Below are positions 23,441 to 31,191 of a DNA stretch of 33,851 bases, one piece after another; within the stretch, counting starts at the first letter, position 1; every line of letters starts with the position of its first letter. Location of the stretch: contig JAFDBG010000007.1 of NCBI GenBank assembly GCA_019313385.1, forward strand, positions 1 to 33,851, in the 5' to 3' direction. Below the pieces are notes generated by a model. It ran no database searches. It worked only from the letters and a program-made list of their open reading frames with translations, and was not told the DNA's origin. The position numbers were made by a program, and so were the translations under genes. This stretch comes from Deltaproteobacteria bacterium. GTDB taxonomy: Bacteria; Desulfobacterota; Syntrophia; Syntrophales; UBA2210.

Positions 23441-23772
23441 TGCCATCTACACATCAGTGAAGCAAGGGCTATCTCCGTCACCCTGTTTTTTTCTCTCTCT
23501 CCAGAGATAATGCCAACCCGTGGTCTGGCATAACCCAGGAGGTTGGAGAAATGGACTGCATTTTTTATGACATTCATCTTCGTCCGAAAATCCGGTTCTA
23601 TATTCACACCGGTATCCGTAAAGATTATCAGCCGATCAAGTCCGGGAATCTCCCAGAGAGAGATCACGCCTACGGTTCTTCGCTCTTTCCTTCTTGATTT
23701 TGCCTGTATTACCGAGCGGTAGACATAGGATGTGGGAATTTGTCCCTTGCCGCGATAGAAAAACGCACTCGT
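23440..23772 (-). pseudogene. phosphate butyryltransferase-like relic
   Basis: The minus strand, open from about 23772, encodes GKGQIPTSYVYRSVIQAK, then VGVISLWEIPGLDRLIIFTD, TGVNIEPDFRTKMNVIKNAV and NLLGYARPRVGIISGE. This is a middle piece of a Ptb/Pta-like acyl-phosphotransferase (PGxDRLxxxTDxGVNIxPD pattern). No start or catalytic C-terminus remains. Together with the adjoining kinase scrap it shows that a ptb-buk pair was collapsed by an internal deletion. Confidence 0.75.
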
Positions 23773-23830
23773 TTACTGGCGTGTGGCCAGGCCCCGGGGC
23801 AATTCATTATGGGGGTGAAAGGGTTGTTTC

Positions 23831-25963
23831 TCAATCAAACACAACCGGTTCCCTCAGGATGGCTCTTCTTGCCGTGGCGGCAAGGGAAGCTATCCGCGGA
23901 TGAGTGTCCTTTAGGGATGCTATCTGATGGAGGCTGTCCGCCGTTCTCGATATCAGCATGGCAAGATCGCCTTCCGCCATCTTTGTCCTCTGAACTATAC
24001 GGTCCCATTCTGTACCGGAAGCCCAGCTGTAGATGGCCGCGGATGTCCAGAGGGGGAGGGATGCCGTGTCAAATCCTGCAGCCGTCATCCTTTTTGAGAG
24101 AGGCTCTGCTGACTTGTATGTCCTGTCGATGGCCTTCCTTAATCGTTTCGGCAGTGAAGTTCTGCTTATGGTGGTATTATAGCTCCTGTCGTACGCGAAT
24201 GGCGCGATAACAGCGGCAAGAAGGGCCTCGCTCTCGTATGGGAAGGCGTCATCTCTCAGACATTGCGCGATCAGGAGGGGCTGGTCCAGCCTGAGCTGTG
24301 AAGTCCAGACGCCGTCTTCTGTAAGACTGTTTCCCTCATCCACAAAACCTTCCGCTTTCAGAAAATCGAGGTGCCTGCTAAAATCTTCCCAGAGGATTGT
24401 TTCGCCCCCATTCTTTTTATGCTGATAATCAGCGAACGATCTTTCAAAGATATTCTTGATCCCTTCAGGGTTATGGGACAACAGTAGATTCATCGCCATT
24501 GAGAAATCACTTCGAATACGGCTCGTTATCTTTTCCGGCTTCGAAAAATAGACTTTTTGGATATGCAGGAGATCCATGAATTTTCCGGGGAAGGCCATCA
24601 TAAAGCCTATTTTATCCTGTCCCCTTCTTCCGGCTCTTCCGGTCATCTGGTGAAAGGCGGTTGCGCCCAGGGGCATAAATTCATGACCGTTGAACTGGTC
24701 GGAGTTGAACAGCACAACTGTTCTCGCGGGAAAGTTTACCCCGGCGGCCACCGTGGATGTGGCGAATACCGCGTCAAGATGCTCCCCTTTCATCATGGTT
24801 TCCACAACGGATTTCCATGCCGGGAGTTGTCCCCCGTGATGTGCTCCAACCCTTGAATACCGGAGACTGTGAAGCTGTTTGTGGTTCTTCATGTAGGGAT
24901 GGTGTTCCAGTATTTCTTGAAGATCTTTTTCGAAGTGGCCATTGTTGCCGCGATCCGAAGTGAGCTTGCAGAGGTTTACCGCGGCATCGCAGTCCCCCCT
25001 TGATTTCAGGAAGAAGATTGCCGGCAGCAGGTTGAACTCGCGCATAATTTCTATGATTGTGTCAAATGGAGGCAGTTTGCCCCTGAAGGAACGTCTGTTT
25101 CTATTTTTCTCAAGCCAGGAGATGGCGGCGTCATTCAATGATCTTCCATTCAAAAGAGGAGTTATCTTTCCCAGGGGATGAAGGAACAGGGGGTAAAGTG
25201 GGACAGGTCTTTCATCGCCACTTATAACGACACACTCCTTGTTTCGCAGCGAACTCAGCCATCCGGCGATTTCCCCGCTGTTTCCAATAGTGGCGGACAG
25301 CATGAGCATATTTATTCTGGTGGGGAGATAGATCATTATCTCTTCCCATACCACGCCCCTGTCTTTGTCTCCCAGAAAATGTGCTTCGTCCAGTATGACA
25401 AGATCACAATCAAGGGCCTCACCGCTGTGCATGGCCTCATAGAGCTTGTTCCTCAGAATTTCAGTTGTACCCACGATTATGGGTGCATCTGAGTTCTCCT
25501 TTGTGTCGCCTGTAAGAATGCCCACATTTTCATCTCCGAAGGCCTCTCCAAACTCCGCCCGTTTTGAATTGGTAAGCGCCTTCAACGGAGAGGCATACCA
25601 GCAGCGACCGCCCCTCTCATAGATGGATTGAATGGCCCTCTCGGCAATCCATGTCTTCCCCGCCCCGGTAGGAGCTGTAACAAGACAGTCGGTCTTCTGT
25701 ATGGCACTGAGGGCATCTGACTGGAAGGGATCGGGCCTGAAGGGCGCGGGATCCGGGTTCCCGATTCGGGAAAACACCTTATTCAATACCGGATCGGCCT
25801 GCGGTTTCACCACAGCACTGTTCTCCTGATGGGTTTCCTTGCTTCTTCTCCGTGAATGGTGGTAGTTATATCTCTTTTTTTTGGGGGTGGCGTAGGGCTT
25901 TCGGGTCTGTGTCATATGTTGTATTATATCCCGTCCGGCATTATTAGACGGCATAGATATCAC
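23831..25963 (-). CDS. Ski2/Mtr4-like superfamily 2 helicase
   Basis: 710 residues from the outermost GTG; ATGs at 25954 and 25915 (MTQTRKPYATPKKK) are alternatives, and conserved sequence begins only near residue 55. Motif I is APTGAGKT (97-104), motif II DEAH (192-195), motif III SAT (223-225), then VFATSTVAAGVNFP and motif VI QMTGRAGRRG (439-448). The GRAGRRG form and the post-helicase C-terminal helical region (about 450-700) are those of Ski2/Mtr4-like enzymes, which translocate 3' to 5' on RNA or DNA. The N-terminus is basic and disordered (KKKRYNYHHSRRRSK), suiting nucleic-acid binding. It probably acts on RNA, but DNA repair (Hel308-like) is not excluded. It is divergent from the MFS gene. 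Confidence 0.9.
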   Translation of the reverse strand: MISMPSNNAGRDIIQHMTQTRKPYATPKKKRYNYHHSRRRSKETHQENSAVVKPQADPVLNKVFSRIGNPDPAPFRPDPFQSDALSAIQKTDCLVTAPTGAGKTWIAERAIQSIYERGGRCWYASPLKALTNSKRAEFGEAFGDENVGILTGDTKENSDAPIIVGTTEILRNKLYEAMHSGEALDCDLVILDEAHFLGDKDRGVVWEEIMIYLPTRINMLMLSATIGNSGEIAGWLSSLRNKECVVISGDERPVPLYPLFLHPLGKITPLLNGRSLNDAAISWLEKNRNRRSFRGKLPPFDTIIEIMREFNLLPAIFFLKSRGDCDAAVNLCKLTSDRGNNGHFEKDLQEILEHHPYMKNHKQLHSLRYSRVGAHHGGQLPAWKSVVETMMKGEHLDAVFATSTVAAGVNFPARTVVLFNSDQFNGHEFMPLGATAFHQMTGRAGRRGQDKIGFMMAFPGKFMDLLHIQKVYFSKPEKITSRIRSDFSMAMNLLLSHNPEGIKNIFERSFADYQHKKNGGETILWEDFSRHLDFLKAEGFVDEGNSLTEDGVWTSQLRLDQPLLIAQCLRDDAFPYESEALLAAVIAPFAYDRSYNTTISRTSLPKRLRKAIDRTYKSAEPLSKRMTAAGFDTASLPLWTSAAIYSWASGTEWDRIVQRTKMAEGDLAMLISRTADSLHQIASLKDTHPRIASLAATARRAILREPVVFD

Positions 25964-25997
25964 AATTTGGTGAACTTGTAAAAGCGGGGGTTATTGC

Positions 25998-27239
25998 GTG
26001 GGGGTTATTGGAAGATTGAAGGATATATACTGGGGCTGGTTTGTCGTCACTGGAGCATTTTTTGTCCTGAGCGTGAGCTATGGTGCCAGATATTGCTTCG
26101 GGATATTTGTACACCCGATGTTTGTAGATTACCACTGGCAAATGTCTGCCATATCCCTTGGGTTTTCAATAAACATCCTGATGTACGCGCTGGGCGGTCT
26201 GGTCAGCGGGCGGCTTCTTGACAGGATGGCGCCCAGGTGGATAATGACAATCGGGGCATGTGTCGTCGCGCTCGGTTTTATCTCCACAGGTTTTATCCAT
26301 ACGCCGGGCCAGTTGTATCTGACTTACGGGGTGGTGTGCGGCATAGGGTCCGCCGGGATAGGTGTTGTGGTAAACAGTTCCTCTGTCGGGAAGTGGTTTG
26401 TAAGGCATAAAGGGCTGGCTATCGGTGTGGCATCAATAGGGATCGGCTTCGGCACCATGGTATTAACGCCGGTGGTGGGCTATATAGTCGAGAACTACCA
26501 CTGGCGCAATGGTTTTATATTCCTCGGGGTTATAGTGCTGGTCGTGAGCGTGCTTGTTTCGCAGATGCTGATGGGAAAATCCAGGCCTGAGGAATATGGT
26601 ATGTTGCCGGATGGAGATCAACCGGGGATAAAGACGCTTGAGCGAAAGGAAGATATTCCCAATGTATCTTCCTCATCTGTTCTCAGGGATCATCGTTTCT
26701 GGGTGCTTGTGATCTGTTTCAGCGGCGCGATTATGGCGGAGATGATGATGTTTGTGCACCAGGTTTCCTACGCGGTTGACAACAGTATAGGCAGAATAGC
26801 CGCCGCTTCATCTCTGGGCACCATAGGTGTCGCGAGTATATTCGGGAGATTTTTCTTCGGATGGATCAGTGATCATATCGGTGATCCCAAATATTCAGCC
26901 TTCTTGGGATTCCTTGTAATGGCATCGGGGATGCTTATTCTGCTGAACACAGAGACTGCCGGAATGCTGTATGTGTACGCCCTTGTCTTTGGTTTCGGAT
27001 ATGGTTCCCTCGCGCCCATGATGCCGGTACTGCTCTCTGACAGATTCGGCAGGGATGTGCTCGGATCCGCTTACGGTCTGTTGACGTTCTTCACTGCTGG
27101 TATAGGAGGAGTCATAGGCCCTGTGCTGGGAGGGATAATTTACGATAGGTCAGGTTCATACGATCATGCGTGGCTCCTTAACATTATCATTCTGATTTTT
27201 GTCTCTCTTCTCATACTTACCTTGAAACCGAAAAAGTGA
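25998..27239 (+). CDS. MFS transporter, OFA (oxalate/formate antiporter)-like
   Basis: 413 residues with about 12 predicted membrane helices and a central cytoplasmic loop (about 195-230, rich in Glu/Asp). YWGWFVVTGAFFVLSVSYGA and SVGKWFVRHKGLAIGVASIG fit the OFA/monocarboxylate branch, and RFFFGWISDHIGDPKY is the second-half MFS signature. Predicted to move a monocarboxylate or dicarboxylate across the inner membrane. The start is GTG preceded by a GCGGGGG box; GTG gives an N-terminus right before the first helix. Confidence 0.88.
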   Translation: MGVIGRLKDIYWGWFVVTGAFFVLSVSYGARYCFGIFVHPMFVDYHWQMSAISLGFSINILMYALGGLVSGRLLDRMAPRWIMTIGACVVALGFISTGFIHTPGQLYLTYGVVCGIGSAGIGVVVNSSSVGKWFVRHKGLAIGVASIGIGFGTMVLTPVVGYIVENYHWRNGFIFLGVIVLVVSVLVSQMLMGKSRPEEYGMLPDGDQPGIKTLERKEDIPNVSSSSVLRDHRFWVLVICFSGAIMAEMMMFVHQVSYAVDNSIGRIAAASSLGTIGVASIFGRFFFGWISDHIGDPKYSAFLGFLVMASGMLILLNTETAGMLYVYALVFGFGYGSLAPMMPVLLSDRFGRDVLGSAYGLLTFFTAGIGGVIGPVLGGIIYDRSGSYDHAWLLNIIILIFVSLLILTLKPKK

Positions 27240-27600
27240 AATTCCGGCGGGAAAGCGCGGGACAGGATAAAATGAATGATTATACGGTGTAACATGACCC
27301 TCATTCAGAGTTGTTTCCTCATGTTCTGTTTATATCTGGAATTCGAGTGACTGCTAAACAACTAAAATCAGGATATTAAGTGCTAACTAATTGATACTAT
27401 TGCATGTAATTACATGCTCATTTTGTGGGCAATCTGGTATAAGTAGGAGATTCTAAAGCACTTGCAAGTTCTATTAACAGGGTTATCAACACTCTTGTCA
27501 ACAATTCTGTGGATTACCTCTCCGCCTCATACTGTAGTGGTGGAAATCAAAGGAGATTTTCCCGGAGACTCCTGATCCGGGAAAGATAAGGATGCTTTTT
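27240..27600. other. intergenic region with a palindrome and DnaA-box-like 9-mers
   Basis: No gene seen in 361 bp. It holds a perfect 16-bp palindrome GCATGTAATTACATGC (27402-27417). It also holds two 9-mers one mismatch from the DnaA box: TTATCAACA (27483-27491) and TGTGGATTA (27508-27516, reverse orientation). Confidence 0.6.
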
Positions 27601-28347
27601 ATGGCACTGGATCAAATCACAATCTTTTTTCTTATAGGACTGCTTGCCGGTTGTATGAGTGGAATATTCGGAATTGGCGGAGGCGGTATCAGGATACCCC
27701 TGCTTAATCTGGCAGGACTACCGTTATTGAGCGCTTTCGCAATCAATATCATTGTAATTCCCTTCTCATCGGCTGTGGGGGCCATTAGTCAGAGAAAAAA
27801 TATAGATAATAAAATTGCCTTGTATATGATTGTTGGCGGCACATTGGGCTCGGTAATGGGCGCATATCTTGCCGGTCTGATTCCAACATTAACTCTGGCG
27901 ATTATTTTTGTGATCGTTTCCATTATAACGATACTTGGAATATATCTCGACAGAATTGCCCCGGAATTCTCCAAAAGAATAACTCCCGGTTTAAAAAACA
28001 TTGTCATCAGTTCATTCTGCCTGAACCTGATAACAGGCATGCGAGGTGGAAGTGGAGGCGCTCTTTTCCCGCCATTCCTCAGGGCCATGCACCTTAATAT
28101 TCACAAGGCAATCGCCACATCGCTATTTGTGACAATTTTTACAGCTTCCGCCGCTATAGTTATCTACTGGCACCGCGGCAATATAATATGGCTGCCCACT
28201 TTATGCGTGCTTGTGGGATCAATGATCGGCGCAAGAGCAGGAAGTAAAGTTTCACTTAAGGCAAAACCTTTCTGGCTGGAAATAGGTCTTTCCGTATTGA
28301 CCGTAGCCCTGGCTCTTCTCACGGTCTATAAGGCGGTGTGGTGGTAA
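27601..28347 (+). CDS. TauE/SafE-family (sulfite exporter-like) permease
   Basis: 248 residues from the ATG at 27601, chosen because AAGGA lies 8 bp upstream; an in-frame ATG at 27592 overlaps that box. Seven to eight membrane helices are arranged in two repeats: FLIGLLAGCMSGIFGIGGGG in the first and LITGMRGGSGGALFPPFLRA in the second, the paired Gly-rich signature of the TauE/SafE family. Members export sulfite, sulfoacetate or other organosulfur anions. No sulfonate genes adjoin, so the substrate is unknown. Confidence 0.9.
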   Translation: MALDQITIFFLIGLLAGCMSGIFGIGGGGIRIPLLNLAGLPLLSAFAINIIVIPFSSAVGAISQRKNIDNKIALYMIVGGTLGSVMGAYLAGLIPTLTLAIIFVIVSIITILGIYLDRIAPEFSKRITPGLKNIVISSFCLNLITGMRGGSGGALFPPFLRAMHLNIHKAIATSLFVTIFTASAAIVIYWHRGNIIWLPTLCVLVGSMIGARAGSKVSLKAKPFWLEIGLSVLTVALALLTVYKAVWW

Positions 28348-28645
28348 ATTGGAGGCCCGGACACATCTTCTCCATTCCATGATCATTGGCGCCGCATCCC
28401 ACGTATGGGGGCTATATCTCCTTGACATACAAGGGCGTTATTCCTGTACATTGCTCCTATCAGAAGCAAGATCTTATCAAAAACGGGGCAAGGGCGCTAT
28501 TATGCTTAGAGACAGGCTCCCGCGGTTTTTAGAAGGTTTTAAGAGAGCGAACGTATGATGGTTTCGGAAAAAACTAATATTACGAAACCGTCAACAAGCG
28601 TAATACGATAACAAAGGATCAGCCTCTACAGGAACATACGTTACG
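28348..28645. other. intergenic region, no convincing gene
   Basis: An open frame of about 60 codons crosses this 298-bp stretch, but its codon use and lack of a ribosome binding site argue against it. TTGACA at 28422-28427 is followed by only a weak -10 (TGTACA), so a promoter for the next gene is possible but uncertain. Confidence 0.4.
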
Positions 28646-29944
28646 ATGGATTGGTGGTTTACCTGGAAAATTTTTAAGGGATTGCTGGCCGTAAGCGCAC
28701 TGCTCTTATCCGCTGTCGGTGTGGTTGCCATCTGGCGGGTACGCGGAATTTTACATTGGAAAGATTCCCTCCGTGAAGAGTTCAAAGGCTTACAAAAGGC
28801 GGCCGGCGAGTCGCAGGGGGGCCGTCGCCGGGCACTTGAGGTGGTGATAGAATCCTGTGACCGGATCTGGCGGGCGACCTCCCTTGATCCCGGGGAATTG
28901 TTGCGTCTTAGCACCTATATCCGTTCTATCGCCAGCTGTTATTACCCGGAAGCGAAGAGACCCGAACTGCGCGTCAGCACCGGGAGTTTTCTCAATGCCG
29001 CCCGGGCATCTACCGATCGCTTGGGACTGATTCTGCGGCGGCCGGGGTTTGAACGGTTACAAAAGATTCGTATCCGTCATATCCGTCAGTCTTTTGTATG
29101 GTATCAGCGGGTGTGTCAACACCGGATTGTCAGGTATCTTTACCGATACCGTAACATGATGCGCAGGGTATATCGATTGCGTCTGATAATCCTGCCCGAC
29201 CCCTTTTCCTGGCTGGCCTATTTTTCCAATCGTCTGACAATGTTGGTTCTAACCCGGTGTTTATTGATGGATGTTTATCTATTCGTAGGCAAAATGGCTG
29301 TCGACACCTATGATGAAGCCGTTGGCGAAGATACGGTCTTAAATCCGGTCGATGGAATAGAAAAGGCACTTGAAGCGCTGGATGCTGTAAAACCTTCGGA
29401 ACCGTATCAAAGCGACCCGCGGATTCGGGAGATACGCAATCGGCTGGTGGGAATCAACAACTTTCTTTTTTCCACCTCCGGGTTTCAAGACTGGAAAACA
29501 GCCGTGCAGGAGACCGCCGAGGTGATTGCCGCTCACCATTTTCCTGCCGCTGAGCATCCGCTGGAGGAGGCCGCCATTGGGCCCCTCCTGCATTGCTGTC
29601 GGGACTGGATCAGGACGCTTTCTGAAACCGAAAAAATTCCAATAGTGAAACAGCTTCATCGGGTACGCCTGGAATCACTTTATAATATAAAATCCATTAC
29701 CGAATTCAAGTTTCCAAGCCAGGCATTGATAATCGCCAAAAGAACCTGTGATCTATATCTTTGGATGAAATGGCCGCTTAGGATTTACCGCTGGATAAAA
29801 AAGACGTCGCCTTTGAAAATCACAATTGATGCGGGCTGGATACTGGCAAGAAATGGGTTCGTTAATTTTGCCCTGCGCTACACCTTCGACACCGCCTGCA
29901 GAGAATTGGATGCGGTGTATCGTCAATCCCGGACAACGCATTAA
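28646..29944 (+). CDS. membrane-anchored protein of unknown function
   Basis: 432 residues. One N-terminal membrane helix (about 10-30, GLLAVSALLLSAVGVVAIW) and possibly a second hydrophobic region (about 180-215, LIILPDPFSWLAYF and LTMLVLTRCLLMDVYLFVG). The rest is helical and unusually rich in Arg and Tyr (for example RQSFVWYQRVCQHRIVRYLY). Highly basic stretches alternate with acidic helices, as in scaffold or chaperone-like membrane proteins. I do not recognise the family. Only an AGGA box 12 bp upstream supports the start. It stands alone, with its own GC content slightly above the flanking spacers. Confidence 0.75.
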   Translation: MDWWFTWKIFKGLLAVSALLLSAVGVVAIWRVRGILHWKDSLREEFKGLQKAAGESQGGRRRALEVVIESCDRIWRATSLDPGELLRLSTYIRSIASCYYPEAKRPELRVSTGSFLNAARASTDRLGLILRRPGFERLQKIRIRHIRQSFVWYQRVCQHRIVRYLYRYRNMMRRVYRLRLIILPDPFSWLAYFSNRLTMLVLTRCLLMDVYLFVGKMAVDTYDEAVGEDTVLNPVDGIEKALEALDAVKPSEPYQSDPRIREIRNRLVGINNFLFSTSGFQDWKTAVQETAEVIAAHHFPAAEHPLEEAAIGPLLHCCRDWIRTLSETEKIPIVKQLHRVRLESLYNIKSITEFKFPSQALIIAKRTCDLYLWMKWPLRIYRWIKKTSPLKITIDAGWILARNGFVNFALRYTFDTACRELDAVYRQSRTTH

Positions 29945-30055
29945 CATCAATAAGGAAATCAGATTATGTTACGTATAGCAAATACAAGTCTTCACGTGAG
30001 CTGATCAGACCAACTCATTGAATACGGGGTGAAGTGCGTATTATCGTAAAGTGGC

Positions 30056-30307
30056 TCACTTATACGCTTGTCTTTCCAGTGGAATCCTGGGTGGATAGAA
30101 GGTCATACTAATAATAAGGAAAAGAGGCAGGTCTGCCAAGAGTTGAAATTCATTCCTTATGAACCTCCCAAGAGAGAAATGGAGATCAGTAAGATTATTT
30201 TTCTGCATATTAGCTATGACGGTTTTCTCCTGCAATGATAGGCTGGAAAGGAGAAGGTTCGCTGCTTGTGCAACTGTTTTGTGCAACGCTTTGCTCTTTT
30301 CATACAT
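30056..30307 (-). CDS. small DUF6794-like protein, possibly truncated
   Basis: 83 residues from an ATG two bases after the stop of the SLOG gene (TAAGATG), so translation is probably coupled. The segment LSLQEKTVIANMQKNNLTDL followed by HFSLGRFIRNEF matches a helical DUF I recall as DUF6794, in which HF.LG..IRN.F is the hallmark. Family members continue with a Trp/Gly-rich tail that is lost here, the sequence ending in an unrelated-looking FYPPRIPLERQAYK. It is either a real short protein or a gene with a recent 3' frameshift. Confidence 0.5.
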   Translation of the reverse strand: MYEKSKALHKTVAQAANLLLSSLSLQEKTVIANMQKNNLTDLHFSLGRFIRNEFQLLADLPLFLIISMTFYPPRIPLERQAYK

Positions 30308-30308
30308 C

Positions 30309-30779
30309 TTACAATCCATCCATGAAAAGTGTTTCAAGAATCTTCGCAGTCATATTATAGATATCAGGATCTTTGCTCGCTCTTGGTCCCGCCACGTTCA
30401 GAACCTGTATTTCATTATTTTCAATCCATACTCTCAGAGTATCTACCGCGGCATTTACTGATAGTTCATTCATATTAAGATGAATATGTGGGCGCTTATA
30501 ATCTTCGGCAAGTTTTTGGGTCAGCGCTGATCCCCCGGTAAGCTTGCCGTGAGACACGATCACTGTGCCATCTGAATCAAGCACATTTTGTTCGGTTCTC
30601 TTTGAACAGCTGTTGGTGGGCATTTCCTGCAACTGATATTTATCCGGGAGCACGCCGTCTTCGGTTTCCCGTCCTTTTGGTGTCCAGCCTCCGTGAGGTA
30701 TTCCCGCTTTAATAGCAGCATCAAGTGTTGCCCGGTCTGCACCAGTTTGCCCACCGGAAATTATCTTTTCAATCATCAT
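30309..30779 (-). CDS. SLOG-fold putative molybdenum carrier-like protein
   Basis: 156 residues from the ATG at 30779, with AGGAT 8 bp upstream; a GTG at 30785 is the alternative. IISGGQTGADRATLDAAIKA is the nucleotide-binding P-loop-like motif of SLOG/YpsA proteins. GGWTPKGRETEDG, then RTEQNVLDSDGTVIV and KLTGGSALTQKLAEDYKRP give the MoCo_carrier family layout (Rossmann-like). Biochemical roles in the SLOG superfamily range from molybdenum-cofactor carriage to nucleotide sensing in conflict systems. No molybdenum genes are near. A type I restriction-modification locus lies 400 bp away on the other strand. Confidence 0.85.
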   Translation of the reverse strand: MMIEKIISGGQTGADRATLDAAIKAGIPHGGWTPKGRETEDGVLPDKYQLQEMPTNSCSKRTEQNVLDSDGTVIVSHGKLTGGSALTQKLAEDYKRPHIHLNMNELSVNAAVDTLRVWIENNEIQVLNVAGPRASKDPDIYNMTAKILETLFMDGL

Positions 30780-31191
30780 ATTCACTATCCTATCGGTATT
30801 GGTTAATGGTTTATACTTTCCTTTTCTGATACTCAGCCTGTAACTGCTTCAGCTTGTGGAATAAGCAGACAAATTTATTTTTCCATACGTAATCTTGCAT
30901 AATTGATAAAAGTTATCAAGCAAACATTTCAGGGAGTTATGACACAGGAGAATCGAGTGGTTGGACTTGCCTCTCCACCTGGTCTGACACAGGTATCTTC
31001 CGCCGTAATATCCCTTGACAAGATATCGTAGCGGCGTTAATCACTCAAAGTGTTCTATGGGATTTTTACCATCCGCGACAAAAGGAGATTTATCGTGTGA
31101 ATATGACAGCCTTGTTTTTCGAAAAGAGAAGCGGGGCTTTTGTTTTCCGGCAATCAATAAGTAAACAGATTTATATGAGAGGGCTGTCTGC
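30780..31191. other. upstream region of hsdM with a possible leader ORF
   Basis: A TTGACA at 31015-31020 has only a poor -10 partner. From 31103 a 32-codon ORF (MTALFFEKRSGAFVFRQSIS...) ends at a TAA (31199-31201) overlapping the hsdM start, so it could couple to hsdM, but its AAAGGAG box is 16 bp away. The remainder shows nothing clear. Confidence 0.35.

Noticed and set aside
25915-25930. TATAAT on the minus strand close to the helicase start
   Set aside because: No -35 partner lies at a suitable distance; likely chance in A/T-rich sequence.
29964-30053. Short ORF with an in-frame TGA (MLRIANTSLHVS, then SDQLIEYGVK) that could suggest selenocysteine
   Set aside because: Far too short, no SECIS-like hairpin seen right after the TGA, no selenoprotein family resemblance.
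30159-30461. 100-codon plus-strand ORF with an N-terminal hydrophobic segment
   Set aside because: Overlaps two better-supported minus-strand genes; the frame is their shadow.
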